64,000 bases of DNA from Paenibacillus sp. DCT19 (GCF_003268635.1 NZ_CP029639.1:680001-744000); one strand, 5' to 3'; positions 26,912 to 36,390 are shown, counted from the first letter of the stretch. Numbers and translations: made by a program. The notes: generated by a model from the sequence alone, not told the origin.

Positions 26912-29269
26912 ATGGGAACCGGATCAGAACAGGTGAAGAGGGAACTGCTGCTAGATGGATTAGATTGTGCGAACTGTGCGTTGAAGATTGAGAATGGCGT
27001 CAAAAAAATTAGCGGCATTACCGAATGCTCAGTTAATTTTGTAACCAAAACATTATCGTTGCACACAACATCAGATATGGATGAACAGGTTGTGGAGGAA
27101 GCGAAACGTAAAGTCCTGCGATTAGAGCCACATATTCGTATCTCGGAAAAAGGAAAACCGTCTACCGCTGGACGCTCTGCAGTAGGCGCACTTCAACATC
27201 AGGGTCATGCACATGGGCATGGACATAACCATGGAAGCCATGATCAGCATACACACGATCATGGACATCTAACGACAGGCAGTGATCATGTTCATGAACA
27301 TAGCCATCACAGCCATTCTCATAACCATAATGATGATCAGCATATCCACGCAGAGCATCAGCACGGTCACGAAGGTCATACTCATGCTGGTCATTCCCAT
27401 GAACATGGAGCTGGGCAGACCAAAGTGCTACTCGCTAGGCTCGCAGCGGGTTCCGTTCTCATGGCGGCTGCGATCTGGTCTCCATTAGAAGGATGGGCAC
27501 AGCTTGCGCTATTCATTGTTGCGTATTTGATTGCAGGGGGAGATATCGTTCTCCAAGCAGGTAAAAATATACTACGTGGTCAAGTGTTCGATGAATACTT
27601 CCTTATGTCCGTTGCGACGATTGGAGCTTTTGCCATTGGTGAATATCCAGAAGGGGTCGCAGTAATGCTCTTCTATCAGCTGGGTGAGCTTTTCCAGGGC
27701 ATGGCGGTTAACCGTTCGCGGAAGTCAATTCAGTCACTGATGGACATTCGTCCAGATTATGCCCACATCCTTACTGGTACAGGGGATGAGACAAAGCGAG
27801 TAACTCCTGAAGAGGTTCGAATTGGAGATCGTATCCTTGTAAAAGCGGGAGAGAGAGTTCCGCTGGATGGCATCGTGAGGGCGGGGCATTCGATGGTAGA
27901 TACGTCAGCTCTAACGGGTGAATCCGTACCGCGGGAATTGGAGCCTGGCAATGATGTACTCAGTGGGTTTGTGAACAAAAATGGATTGCTGACAATTGAA
28001 GTGACCAAAACATTCGGGGAATCGACGGTTTCCAAAATCCTTGATCTCGTGCAGAATGCCAGCAGCCGTAAAGCCAAAACGGAACATTTTATAAGTAAAT
28101 TCGCTCGGTACTATACACCGGTTGTTGTGATCCTGGCTGCGTTAATTGCATTGGTTCCGCCTCTGCTCTTGAGTGGTGCTACCTTCGCAGATTGGATCTA
28201 TCGGGCTTTGGTCTTCCTGGTGATCTCCTGTCCTTGCGCGCTTGTAGTATCGATCCCACTTGGATTCTTCGGCGGCATTGGTGCGGCTTCTCGTAATGGT
28301 ATTTTGGTAAAAGGCAGCAACTATCTTGAAGCATTGAACGATGTAAAAGTGGTTGTTTTTGACAAAACGGGCACACTAACCAAAGGCGTATTTAAAGTCA
28401 CAGCCATTCACCCAGAGGGTGGACGTACGGAAGAAGAGCTTATGCGGTTAGCTGCTATTGCAGAAGCTCAATCGAATCATCCCATTGCGGAATCTATTCG
28501 CGCTGCATGGGGACAAGAGATTCCAACCGAAGGTGTGGACGGTTACGATGAAGTTGCCGGGCATGGCATCAAGGTTAAGGTAGATGGAAAAGAGGTACTG
28601 GCGGGCAATGCCAAACTGATGCAGCAGGCGAACATCTCCTATACTGCTCCGCAAACGGTGGGTACTGTCGTTCACATTGCTGAGGCAGGAACGTATGCAG
28701 GACACCTGATTATCGCTGATGAAGTGAAGGATGACGCTGCAGATGCAATCCGAGCACTGCGTAAGCTGGGGATTCGCAAAACGGTCATGCTCACTGGGGA
28801 CGCGAAGGCAGTAGGTGAAGCAGTCGGGCATGATCTGGGTGTGGATGAGGTCTACGCAGAACTATTACCTCAGCACAAAGTCGAGCAATTGGAGAAGCTG
28901 GAAGCAGCCAAGTCACCGAAGGAGAAAATGATTTTTGTCGGTGATGGGATCAATGATACACCAGTGCTTGCCCGGGCTGATGTAGGTGTTGCTATGGGAG
29001 GACTCGGTTCAGATGCGGCAATTGAGGCCGCTGACGTTGTGATCATGACCGATGAACCGTCCAAGATTGCCGGTGCAATTCGCATTGCCAAGCGAACTCG
29101 TGTCATTGTATGGCAAAATATCGGATTTGCCCTTGGTGTCAAAGCCATCTTCCTGTTGCTCGGTGTATTCGGAATTGCGACGATGTGGGAAGCGGTATTC
29201 TCGGATGTAGGCGTCACGGTTCTTGCTGTCCTCAACGCGATGCGCGTACTAAGAGTGCAGGAAAGCTAA
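26912..29269 (+). CDS. Heavy-metal P1B-type ATPase with His-rich linker (CadA/ZntA-like)
   Basis: A 785-residue metal exporter. An N-terminal HMA domain carries GLDCANC (Cys19, Cys22). A very His-rich linker follows (about residues 95-170, repeated HGHGH, HSHNHND, HEHGAG). The transmembrane metal site is SCPCALV (Cys440, Cys442), the phosphorylation motif is DKTGTLT (Asp484), and the ATP-binding hinge is GDGINDTP. CPC motif and His-rich region suggest Zn/Cd/Pb export with metal buffering by the linker. GGGGAG sets the start. It is paired with the divergent CadC-like regulator, and its leader holds an inverted-repeat element. Confidence 0.95.
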   Translation: MGTGSEQVKRELLLDGLDCANCALKIENGVKKISGITECSVNFVTKTLSLHTTSDMDEQVVEEAKRKVLRLEPHIRISEKGKPSTAGRSAVGALQHQGHAHGHGHNHGSHDQHTHDHGHLTTGSDHVHEHSHHSHSHNHNDDQHIHAEHQHGHEGHTHAGHSHEHGAGQTKVLLARLAAGSVLMAAAIWSPLEGWAQLALFIVAYLIAGGDIVLQAGKNILRGQVFDEYFLMSVATIGAFAIGEYPEGVAVMLFYQLGELFQGMAVNRSRKSIQSLMDIRPDYAHILTGTGDETKRVTPEEVRIGDRILVKAGERVPLDGIVRAGHSMVDTSALTGESVPRELEPGNDVLSGFVNKNGLLTIEVTKTFGESTVSKILDLVQNASSRKAKTEHFISKFARYYTPVVVILAALIALVPPLLLSGATFADWIYRALVFLVISCPCALVVSIPLGFFGGIGAASRNGILVKGSNYLEALNDVKVVVFDKTGTLTKGVFKVTAIHPEGGRTEEELMRLAAIAEAQSNHPIAESIRAAWGQEIPTEGVDGYDEVAGHGIKVKVDGKEVLAGNAKLMQQANISYTAPQTVGTVVHIAEAGTYAGHLIIADEVKDDAADAIRALRKLGIRKTVMLTGDAKAVGEAVGHDLGVDEVYAELLPQHKVEQLEKLEAAKSPKEKMIFVGDGINDTPVLARADVGVAMGGLGSDAAIEAADVVIMTDEPSKIAGAIRIAKRTRVIVWQNIGFALGVKAIFLLLGVFGIATMWEAVFSDVGVTVLAVLNAMRVLRVQES

Positions 29270-29289
29270 GTTTTCGAAACGCTTCATGG

Positions 29290-29322
29290 CGGCTCTTCGT
29301 ATATACGTAGAGCCGTTTTTTT
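29290..29322 (+). terminator. Rho-independent terminator of the metal ATPase gene
   Basis: Stem CGGCTCT / AGAGCCG with inner CGTATATACG and a T run. Confidence 0.85.
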
Positions 29323-29386
29323 GTTTTTAACAGGTCGTGGTCATGTAGGCTGAGTAAGCTCAACAGAAGAAAGGGGAAAGGCAGTT

Positions 29387-29740
29387 TTGGCTGGATCGAT
29401 TTTAGGGATAATATGTGGGGTGTGTTATTTTATACTGGGTTTCATGATGTTCAAGAAACCACCGAGAGCAATCAATGGAATCTACGGTTATCGTACACCA
29501 AGAGCGATGAGTGATCCGGAATTGTGGAAGGAAGCGCAGCATTATGCCTCGAATCTGATGATGCAGTTTGGTTTTATCATTCTGGTATTCGGGATTCTTG
29601 GATTTTGGTTTACTGAAGTACAAGCATTGGTACTGAGTCTGGGCTCGTTAGCTTTTTATACGATTCGATTGTTTGTGAAGGTAGAGGGGCGTTTGAAGGA
29701 GTTACAAAGTAAACCTAAAAAAAAGCCGCAGAATGCATAA
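29387..29740 (+). CDS. SdpI family membrane protein
   Basis: A 117-residue protein with three predicted helices and the SdpI-type signature NGIYGYRTPRAMSDPELWKE between helices 1 and 2. The C-terminus is Lys-rich. Start is TTG 29387 after AAAGGGGAAAGG. SdpI is the immunity protein against the SdpC toxin in Bacillus subtilis, and many relatives have no known toxin partner. None is seen here, so it is probably an orphan. Confidence 0.82.
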   Translation: MAGSILGIICGVCYFILGFMMFKKPPRAINGIYGYRTPRAMSDPELWKEAQHYASNLMMQFGFIILVFGILGFWFTEVQALVLSLGSLAFYTIRLFVKVEGRLKELQSKPKKKPQNA

Positions 29741-29764
29741 TACAAATAGGCATAGCACCAACCG

Positions 29765-29791
29765 AGGGACTCGCACAAGCGGGTCTTTTTT
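29765..29791 (+). terminator. Rho-independent terminator
   Basis: GGGACTCGC / GCGGGTCT with loop ACAA and a T run, after the SdpI-like gene. Confidence 0.75.
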
Positions 29792-29939
29792 GTAGCTATT
29801 AAAGTAGGTGCATACGAATAAACATAGAATTAAGCTGATTATAAAATATATACATACTTATGGATGATTTAACCAGAAATGAAACATTTATTTAGTATAA
29901 TAGGAGTACAACCAATTTTGAAAACAGGGGGGAGTTAAC

Positions 29940-30146
29940 ATGACGAATCAAGAGCCGCAGCGAGAAAGAGAACGGCTAGCCCGTGAAGAATTAAAGAATA
30001 ATCCAACGGGAACGATGAAGGATGCATATGATCGGTCGACGATTGGCAACCTAGGAGAACTGGTGAGCACCTTAGGATGGAAGGGCATCGGGATAATCAT
30101 ATTGATTATTTTAGTGGGAATCGCAGTGAAGTCGATTTTCTTTTAA
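29940..30146 (+). CDS. Small membrane protein (DUF6366-like)
   Basis: A 68-residue protein with a charged soluble N-terminus (EPQRERERLAREELKNNPTG), an ASP/ARG-rich middle (DAYDRSTIGNLGELVSTLGW) and a C-terminal transmembrane helix (IGIIILIILVGIAVKSIFF). GGGGGGAG precedes ATG 29940. The pattern matches a small Bacillales family of unknown function; the family name is from memory and less sure than the gene itself. Confidence 0.7.
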   Translation: MTNQEPQRERERLAREELKNNPTGTMKDAYDRSTIGNLGELVSTLGWKGIGIIILIILVGIAVKSIFF

Positions 30147-30200
30147 TGTTTTTGAAGAGGAGAAGCTTCATTCCAGATTCCGTATACATAAAATCTAACG

Positions 30201-30229
30201 TTGACGTTAACGTTAAAATTATATATAAT
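30201..30229 (+). promoter_or_regulatory. Promoter and operator of the MerR gene
   Basis: TTGACG (30201-30206), 17 bases, TATAAT (30224-30229). Overlapping repeats TAACGTTGACGTTAACGTTA cover the -35 box and form palindromes, a probable MerR-family binding site giving autoregulation. Confidence 0.7.
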
Positions 30230-30271
30230 TATGTACATAACATTACAGACATATAAAGTGAGGTGAAGGAA

Positions 30272-30739
30272 ATGAGTTTGTATAAAATTGATGATGTCGC
30301 TAAGGAAAGTGGACTAACCAAACGTACAATCCGGTATTACGAAGAGATTGGTGTCATGCCTTCACCTCAACGGACGGATGGTGGCACGCGATTATACACC
30401 TGGGAGGACATTACGTATCTGAAAAAGGTCGTTCGCGCCAAGGAGGTATTGGGTTTCTCACTTCAGGAACTGCATGCGTATGTCGCAACATCAGATGCGC
30501 TGAATGAACAGCGTTTTGACTATCAGCAGACGATTGAAGTGCAGGAGCGCATTGAGAAGCTGAGCACGATGGAGACCACGCTGAATGAACAACTGGATTT
30601 GATTGAACAGAAACTTCATAGCATTCATGCCGTGCAGAGTGAACTTGAGGAGTTACGAGGACGAGTTCAGACGGGTATTCAGCGGTTGCAGGAACAGAAA
30701 CAAGAACAAGACCCATCAGATCGAGTCCAAGACGGATAA
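30272..30739 (+). CDS. MerR family transcriptional regulator (YfmP-like)
   Basis: A 155-residue regulator. The N-terminal winged helix is YKIDDVAKESGLTKRTIRYY, with the wing at GTRLYTWEDI. A long dimerisation coiled coil (about 85-140) follows, without the Cys pattern of metal-sensing members. ATG 30272 lies behind AGGTGAAGGA. It is followed by an MFS exporter gene closely resembling Bacillus subtilis YfmO, and the pair matches the yfmP-yfmO arrangement in which the MerR protein controls the pump. Confidence 0.88.
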   Translation: MSLYKIDDVAKESGLTKRTIRYYEEIGVMPSPQRTDGGTRLYTWEDITYLKKVVRAKEVLGFSLQELHAYVATSDALNEQRFDYQQTIEVQERIEKLSTMETTLNEQLDLIEQKLHSIHAVQSELEELRGRVQTGIQRLQEQKQEQDPSDRVQDG

Positions 30740-30823
30740 ATAGCAGCGCGAAAGATAATGTGAATGTGATTTGAAAGAAATAGGGCGACCAGCCTTTTGA
30801 AATAAATGTATAGCTGAGAACAT

Positions 30824-30850
30824 AAGCACCGCCCATGTCGGTGTTCTTTT
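30824..30850 (+). terminator. Probable terminator between MerR and MFS genes
   Basis: AGCACCG / CGGTGTT stem with loop CCCATGT, followed by CTTTTG. A weak T run. Confidence 0.55.
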
Positions 30851-30893
30851 GTTCCGTTTTGATTCCGTTTTTTATGAAAGTGAAATGAAAGTT

Positions 30894-30928
30894 TCATCAT
30901 TTACAATACTTTAATCGTTAAATGATGA
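30894..30928. promoter_or_regulatory. Long-spaced inverted repeat ahead of the MFS gene
   Basis: TCATCATTTA and TAAATGATGA are perfect 10-bp complements separated by 15 bases, in the 5' region of the YfmO-like gene. It could be the MerR-type operator of the pump or a leader hairpin. Confidence 0.55.
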
Positions 30929-30973
30929 ACCTAGCAACACCAATACACAGACCATCATCAGGAGGAATTAGTT

Positions 30974-32194
30974 ATGAAAAGAGAACCAACGCAACCTGAC
31001 GAATTGCCGTCATCACGCGGAGGGCTGTTATCACAGCCGAGAGCCGTATGGGCTGTCGCCTTTGCATGTATTATATCGTTTATGGGGCTTGGACTTGTCG
31101 ATCCAATCTTGCCTGCCATAGCCGATCAATTGCATGCATCCAAAAGTCAGGTTTCCCTCTTATTTACGAGCTACAATGCGGTCACAGGTATTGCCATGCT
31201 GATCACCGGTGTTGTATCCAGCCGGATTGGTGTGAAATGGACGCTACTGAGCGGTATATTGCTCATTATCATTTTCTCCGCTCTTGGGGGAACTTCGGAT
31301 ACGGTAAGTGCTCTGGTAGGGTACCGTGGCGGTTGGGGTCTTGGTAATGCGCTATTCATCGCAACAGCGTTATCTGCCATTGTAGGTCTATCCACGTCAG
31401 GGACAGCGAAAGCTATTATTTTGTACGAGGCAGCACTGGGGCTTGGGATTGCAGTAGGTCCACTGCTCGGTGGCGAGCTTGGCTCCATCTCATGGCGCGG
31501 TCCATTTTACGGTGTGGCTGTGTTGATGACCATTGCGTTTATTAGCATTACGTTTATGTTGCCTAAGATGGCCAAACCGAAAACAAGAAGTTCCTTGTCC
31601 GATCCGTTCAAGGCGCTTAGTTATCCATCTCTGAAAACATTAGCGATTACTGCTTTCTTATATAATTTTGGCTTCTTTACATTAATGGCTTATTCACCAT
31701 ATGTCATGAATCTGGACGAGCATGGGTTAGGGTACGTGTTCTTCGGTTGGGGACTGGCGCTGGCGATTACGTCTGTATTTGTAGCTCCTAGACTGCAACG
31801 CCGATTCGGATCTGTTCCATCCATGAGTGTCATGTTAACCTTGTTCGCTATTGATCTGGTTGTAATGGCTGTAGGTACAGTGATGGGCTCCTCTACAACC
31901 GTCATTGTGGCAGTTATTGTAGCGGGTATTTTCCTAGGCATTAACAATACGCTAATCACAACCGCTGTAATGGAAGCTGCGCCTGTGGAGCGTTCCGTAG
32001 CATCTGCGGCGTACAGCTTTGTTCGTTTCTTGGGCGGTGCGCTTGCACCGTGGCTTGCAGGTAAATTATCCGAATGGTTCTTGCCGGAGACACCGTTTTA
32101 TTTTGGCGCGATCATGGTGCTGATTGGTGTGGTTGTTCTGTTGGTTCGCCGCAGCCATTTGCGTGAGATTGATACGGCTATTTCGCATCATTAA
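30974..32194 (+). CDS. MFS drug/copper-type efflux transporter (YfmO-like, DHA1)
   Basis: A 406-residue, 12-helix major facilitator. The N-terminal stretch AVWAVAFACIISFMGLGLVD, then PILPAIADQLHASKSQVSLL, closely fits YfmO-type pumps. Motif C-like GLGIAVGPLLGGELGSISWR lies in helix 5. AGGAGG precedes ATG 30974. It is adjacent to the MerR regulator and is probably induced by its own substrate. The exported compound is unknown. Confidence 0.92.
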   Translation: MKREPTQPDELPSSRGGLLSQPRAVWAVAFACIISFMGLGLVDPILPAIADQLHASKSQVSLLFTSYNAVTGIAMLITGVVSSRIGVKWTLLSGILLIIIFSALGGTSDTVSALVGYRGGWGLGNALFIATALSAIVGLSTSGTAKAIILYEAALGLGIAVGPLLGGELGSISWRGPFYGVAVLMTIAFISITFMLPKMAKPKTRSSLSDPFKALSYPSLKTLAITAFLYNFGFFTLMAYSPYVMNLDEHGLGYVFFGWGLALAITSVFVAPRLQRRFGSVPSMSVMLTLFAIDLVVMAVGTVMGSSTTVIVAVIVAGIFLGINNTLITTAVMEAAPVERSVASAAYSFVRFLGGALAPWLAGKLSEWFLPETPFYFGAIMVLIGVVVLLVRRSHLREIDTAISHH

Positions 32195-32212
32195 TACCGA
32201 GGAGGAAGCGAC

Positions 32213-32635
32213 ATGATTGAACGAATACTTGTAGCGGTGGATGGATCGGATCATGCTCATAAGGCACTGGAGACAGCAGTCGAACTAGCAGAGGGTATGC
32301 AAAAAAATCCGCAATTGCTCATTGTACATGTGAACCCATCCATATCCATTAATGAGCCTGCGCTGGGCGTTGATCTGGACGCTAGAATCGCTGAAGAAGG
32401 CAGACATATCGTAGAGCCAATTCATGCGTTCCTGACGGGACGTTCCGTCCCTGCTGAGACACTTCTAATCGCTGGAGATCCTGTGAATGAGATCTGCCGG
32501 GTTGCAAGGGATCATGGATGCGGGCTGATCGTCATGGGTGCTGGAGCTAAGAGTATGCTGGCTGAGATTGTACTTGGCAGTGTGAGTCACGGAGTTTTGA
32601 AACATGCTCATTGTCCTGTACTAACAGTTAAATAG
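32213..32635 (+). CDS. Universal stress protein (UspA family)
   Basis: A 140-residue UspA-fold protein. The N-terminal strand is MIERILVAVDGSDHAHKALE. The ATP-binding pattern near the C-terminus reads IVMGAGAKSMLAEIVLGSVS followed by HGVLKHAHCPVLTV, fitting the nucleotide-binding G-2X-G-9X-G(S) type. GAGGAGG is upstream, 18 bases after the MFS gene, so the two may be co-transcribed. Role: stress survival by nucleotide binding; details unknown. Confidence 0.93.
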   Translation: MIERILVAVDGSDHAHKALETAVELAEGMQKNPQLLIVHVNPSISINEPALGVDLDARIAEEGRHIVEPIHAFLTGRSVPAETLLIAGDPVNEICRVARDHGCGLIVMGAGAKSMLAEIVLGSVSHGVLKHAHCPVLTVK

Positions 32636-32832
32636 CGCTGTAGCTGCATGATAAAGAGCTTGTATATGAGCTTTACGGTTCGAGATATCTGAGATTGTTA
32701 CTTAGATGAAAAATACAATATTAAGCCTATCTACTGGGTTGAGAATAATAAAATAGTGTATAAATAAATAGGGTGATCCCGTGTTAATTTATATGTTCAT
32801 CTTGTAGTAATGAAGGGATGGAGGATGCAGCA

Positions 32833-34257
32833 GTGAAAAAACAACATCTGTTTATCGGAGGGAAACCTACCGAGTCTATACAATATAAAGAGCTTCAGGC
32901 ACCTTATTCCGGTGAGACACTTGCGGAGGTTGCTACGGCTTCGGCAGAGGAGACGGAAGCAGCTATTGCTGCAGCAACCCAGGCTGGAGATACAATGCGC
33001 CGAATGCCCGCACATCAGCGTGCGGAAATCCTATATAAGCTTTCGGCGCTGCTCCAGGAACGTAAGGATGAGGCCGCACGGGTTATTGCTCTGGAAGCGG
33101 CTAAGCCAATTACAGCCGCAATAGCCGAGGTGGAACGGACCATTGAGACATACCGTTTTGCTGCAGAAGAGGCGAAGCGACTAACTGGGGAGACCGTGCC
33201 TATGGATGCAGCCAAGGGCGGAGAAGGACGTGTTGGATTTACGATGCGTCAGCCGCTTGGTGTCATTGGAGCAATTACGCCTTTTAACTTCCCGATGAAC
33301 CTGGTAGCGCACAAGGTTGGGCCGGCGATCGCAGCGGGTAATACCATTGTGCTGAAACCAGCAGAGCAGACCCCACTGTCCTCATACTATATCGCTGATC
33401 TACTTCAGGAGGCAGGCTTACCCGATGGTGCTCTGAACGTGGTTAGTGGAGATGGCAAGACGATTGGTGATGTGCTCGTGGCTGATCCACGTATTGCCCA
33501 TATTACTTTTACAGGCAGCCCTGCTGTAGGTAAGAGCATTCGCAGTCAGGCTGGGTTGAAACGAGTGACCCTTGAGCTTGGATCGAATGCTGCTGTCATT
33601 GTGGATCGGGACGCGAATCTTGATAAAGTGATCCCTAGAAGTGTGACAGGTGCATTTACTTATCAAGGACAGGTGTGTATCTCTCTCCAACGGATTTATG
33701 TGCACCGTGAGATCGCGGATGAATTTATTCGTCGTTTTGCAGAGGCAGCCAAGCAAGTCGTCATTGGTGATCCCTTGAATCCGGATACGGTTGTGTCTGC
33801 TCTAATATCAGCGAAGGATGTACAACGTACACAAGAATGGATCGCTGAAGCGAAGCAAGCGGGAGCTGAAGTGGTGGCTGGGGGCGAAGTACAAGGTGGG
33901 ATTCTGCGTCCTACTGTGTTAGTTAACGTACCCCGCGATGCCAAAGTATCTTGTCAGGAGGTATTTGCTCCGATTGTGGTCATTAATACGATTGATTCGG
34001 TCGAAGAAGGTATTGAACATGTGAATGATTCCATCTATGGACTTCAAGCAGGCATATTCACCAATGATATTCAGACCGCTTTACATGCGGCGGAACACAT
34101 TGAAGCTGGCGGTGTCATGATTAATGATATTCCTACATTCCGGGTTGATCATATGCCATACGGCGGCGTGAAGCAGAGCGGTATGGGACGTGAAGGTGTG
34201 AAATATGCGGTGGAAGAGATGACCGAATTGAAATTTGTGATGTTTAACAAAAATTAA
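32833..34257 (+). CDS. Aldehyde dehydrogenase family protein
   Basis: A 474-residue NAD(P)+-dependent aldehyde dehydrogenase. The cofactor site includes GVIGAITPFNFPMN and FTGSPAVGKSI. The general base Glu is in LELGSNAAV and the catalytic Cys in GQVCISLQR. The C-terminal PYGGVKQSGMGREG is present. GTG 32833 is preferred because GGAGG lies eight bases before it; ATG 32818 has no spaced ribosome site. Similarity is to the succinate-semialdehyde/lactaldehyde group, but the substrate cannot be set. No pathway partners are adjacent. Confidence 0.92.
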   Translation: MKKQHLFIGGKPTESIQYKELQAPYSGETLAEVATASAEETEAAIAAATQAGDTMRRMPAHQRAEILYKLSALLQERKDEAARVIALEAAKPITAAIAEVERTIETYRFAAEEAKRLTGETVPMDAAKGGEGRVGFTMRQPLGVIGAITPFNFPMNLVAHKVGPAIAAGNTIVLKPAEQTPLSSYYIADLLQEAGLPDGALNVVSGDGKTIGDVLVADPRIAHITFTGSPAVGKSIRSQAGLKRVTLELGSNAAVIVDRDANLDKVIPRSVTGAFTYQGQVCISLQRIYVHREIADEFIRRFAEAAKQVVIGDPLNPDTVVSALISAKDVQRTQEWIAEAKQAGAEVVAGGEVQGGILRPTVLVNVPRDAKVSCQEVFAPIVVINTIDSVEEGIEHVNDSIYGLQAGIFTNDIQTALHAAEHIEAGGVMINDIPTFRVDHMPYGGVKQSGMGREGVKYAVEEMTELKFVMFNKN

Positions 34258-34372
34258 ACCAGTGAACAATTGATCGATCTTAAGGCAGCGATCTACTACC
34301 TGATGAAGCACTTATGATCTGATAATATGTCTGAAACCCAGTAGTTGCAGACCATGACAGGAGGTGTTTGGA

Positions 34373-35185
34373 ATGGCATATACTATGGCTGACGTATCCG
34401 GTATGTCCGGAGTGAGTTTGGATGAATTAAGTCAATATGTGGATGCTGGGCTCTTAACCCCAGCGTTTGTCGGCAATGACCCGAACGACGTGTATTATGA
34501 GAAGCCGGAACTGTTAAAGCTCCAGCAAATACTGTTCTGCAAGGAACTTGGTGTGGAGCAGGAAGAGATCGGCTCAATGCTACAGGAAGATCCGTATGAC
34601 ATGATTCAAATGATGCAGTAGCAACGTATTCAAATGCTAGAAAAGGCACTTCGCTTGCATGGTCTAATACAAACACTCGACAAAACGATATCCCATCTGC
34701 AAGGTGAGCAAGAAATTGAGGAGGGCGCACTATACGAGGGATTTGTTGAGCCGAGACAGCGCAGTGTGTTACTGCAACAACCTTCATCGGGCGCTGGTTC
34801 GATTTTTCGTCCGAAGTTGGATGAGATGAACACAGACAAGCCTAGGCACAATCAACAGTCTGATAATACACTCCGGAGTGTGCAGCTTAAGACGAAAAGA
34901 GACTATCTGGATTCTCAGGAGAAAATAGATGGCATCAACCGTGACCTGCAACAGGCTATCGAGGATGGTTTGTCTGCGGATAGTCCGAAGGTGCAGCAGA
35001 TTATTGACAGACATCTGGAATGGGTCAGAGGGTATTATACTCCTACAGCCGAGATCTACCGGGAGTTAGGTAATCTGTACGTTGAACATCAGAACTTCCG
35101 CCAAATGTATGACGGGTATCATCCTAAGCTCGCTGAATTCCTAAGGGATGCAATGTTGATCAAAGCGGAACAAGAATTGTCTTAG
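34373..35185 (+). pseudogene. MerR/TipA-like regulator with internal amber codon
   Basis: The N-terminal half (82 residues, AGGAGGTG upstream) is a MerR-type DNA-binding domain with a degenerate recognition region (MADVSGMSGVSLDELSQYVD) and ELGVEQEEIGSMLQ. TAG at 34619-34621 interrupts it. The same frame then continues as the coiled coil RIQMLEKALRLHGLIQTLDK and a TipAS-like antibiotic-binding domain (about 170-270: EWVRGYYTPTAEIYRELGNL, QMYDGYHPKLAEFL). The frame is intact either side, so a CAG-to-TAG change is likely. The product is truncated unless suppressed. The second half also has in-frame ATG 34634 without a clear ribosome site. Confidence 0.75.
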
Positions 35186-35238
35186 ATGCATAACATGTTG
35201 AAGGGCGAGCAGAACATGGGTGTATGAAGATGGCAAAT

Positions 35239-35274
35239 GAAAAAGCACAGTCCAGTTGCGGACTGTGCTTTTCA
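35239..35274. terminator. Bidirectional terminator
   Basis: AAAAGCACAGTCC / GGACTGTGCTTTT with loop AGTTGC, lying between the TipA-like gene and the convergent GAF gene. Confidence 0.88.
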
Positions 35275-35358
35275 TTTTGCCGAATTTTCCGTTTGTATGA
35301 AGCAAGTGAACCTCAGACCCTCACAAGCTTTATGCGTAGAGAGACTCACAAGACCTAC

Positions 35359-35838
35359 TTACAGTTGGTCTACGATCAGTTGCACTGCTTGCTCCAGGAA
35401 GATCCGGTCTTCGTCGTCAAAACGGTTCTTAATCGGACTGTCGATATCGAGTACTCCGTATAGTTCCCCATTTTTAATAATCGGTACGACGATTTCGCTG
35501 TTGGATGCAGCATCACAGGCAATATGGCCTGGGAAAGCATGTACATCGTCAACGACGAGCGTACGTTTTTCTGCAGCAGATGTGCCGCATACACCGCGTC
35601 CAAGTGGGATACGGATGCAGGCAGGCAGTCCTTGGAATGGACCAAGTACAAGTTCTTTGCCATCATACAGATAGAAGCCGACCCAGTTGGTATCGGTCAA
35701 AAATACATTGAGCAGCGCCGCTGCGTTTGCCAGATTGGCAATGGCGCTAGGTTCATCGCGAATCAGAGCGCTTAACTGTCCCAGGACGGCGTTGTGCTGC
35801 TCGCTTCGTGTTCCTTCATAAGAAACAGCTTGAAACAT
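35359..35838 (-). CDS. GAF-domain protein, free methionine-(R)-sulfoxide reductase-like
   Basis: A 159-residue single GAF domain. The catalytic cysteines of fRMsr enzymes are present: LPACIRIPLGRGVCGTSA (two Cys) and HIACDAASNSEIVVPI (third Cys). It has the typical WVGFYLYDG start and VLDIDSP end. It reduces free methionine-R-sulfoxide using thioredoxin-type donors, an oxidative-stress repair function. ATG 35838 is preceded by GGGAGGG. The gene is single and convergent with the TipA-like gene. Confidence 0.93.
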   Translation of the reverse strand: MFQAVSYEGTRSEQHNAVLGQLSALIRDEPSAIANLANAAALLNVFLTDTNWVGFYLYDGKELVLGPFQGLPACIRIPLGRGVCGTSAAEKRTLVVDDVHAFPGHIACDAASNSEIVVPIIKNGELYGVLDIDSPIKNRFDDEDRIFLEQAVQLIVDQL

Positions 35839-36022
35839 GGTTAATCACCCTCCCGAGCAAAAATGGTACTTATTTTCAAGATAGTGTAGTGTATGTCGTT
35901 AGTCAAGCGGAGGATTTTGAAAACGAAGGAACTAACCTGTAAATTCCTCCTGTTTCTCTGCTTCTTCACTGGGGTAATTACTTAGCAATCACAGAGGGCG
36001 AACCCTGGAAGGAGATTGACTT

Positions 36023-36310
36023 ATGCACGCAGAGGTACAGAATCTTTTTGTACGGATTCATCTTCTATATTTGGCTCAGCATCAGGATTTGACGGTTAGT
36101 GACGCACTGCCTTGGCTGGAAGAACGGGGATATCGTGTGGGAGAGCGGGAGATTAAGCAGGAGCTTGAACACCTGACGCAAGAAAATTTCCTGACGGCGC
36201 ATGGAGACCAGTGGAGTCTTACAGGCACAGGTATTGAGGAGTATAAGGAAATTACAGCTGTACTCGGCCGAGTCAGCAATGAATTGTTAGCCACAGGCAC
36301 TGAAGCTTAG
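36023..36310 (+). CDS. Hypothetical small winged-helix-like protein
   Basis: A 95-residue protein with helical content and a possible winged-helix pattern (LYLAQHQDLTVSDALPWLEE, REIKQELEHLTQENFLTAHG, DQWSLTGTGIEEYKEI). GGAAGGAG nine bases upstream strongly supports ATG 36023. Family not recognised. It might be a small DNA-binding regulator, but no target is evident. A terminator follows at 36391. Confidence 0.65.
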   Translation: MHAEVQNLFVRIHLLYLAQHQDLTVSDALPWLEERGYRVGEREIKQELEHLTQENFLTAHGDQWSLTGTGIEEYKEITAVLGRVSNELLATGTEA

Positions 36311-36390
36311 GTAAACCTAATTGTGAAGATATGATTGGGACAAGCTCTATGGCTGAATGTGCCTGATGAGTTGAGCAATATGTAGAACAA

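Noticed and set aside
16632..34621. Amber codon reassignment (TAG read as an amino acid).
   Set aside because: Many intact genes in the window end at TAG, e.g. at 32635, 35185, 36310 and 60095.
35224..35463. Open frames on the + strand beginning at 35224 and 35237.
   Set aside because: They start in the terminator hairpin and run antisense to the GAF gene, which has all catalytic Cys motifs.
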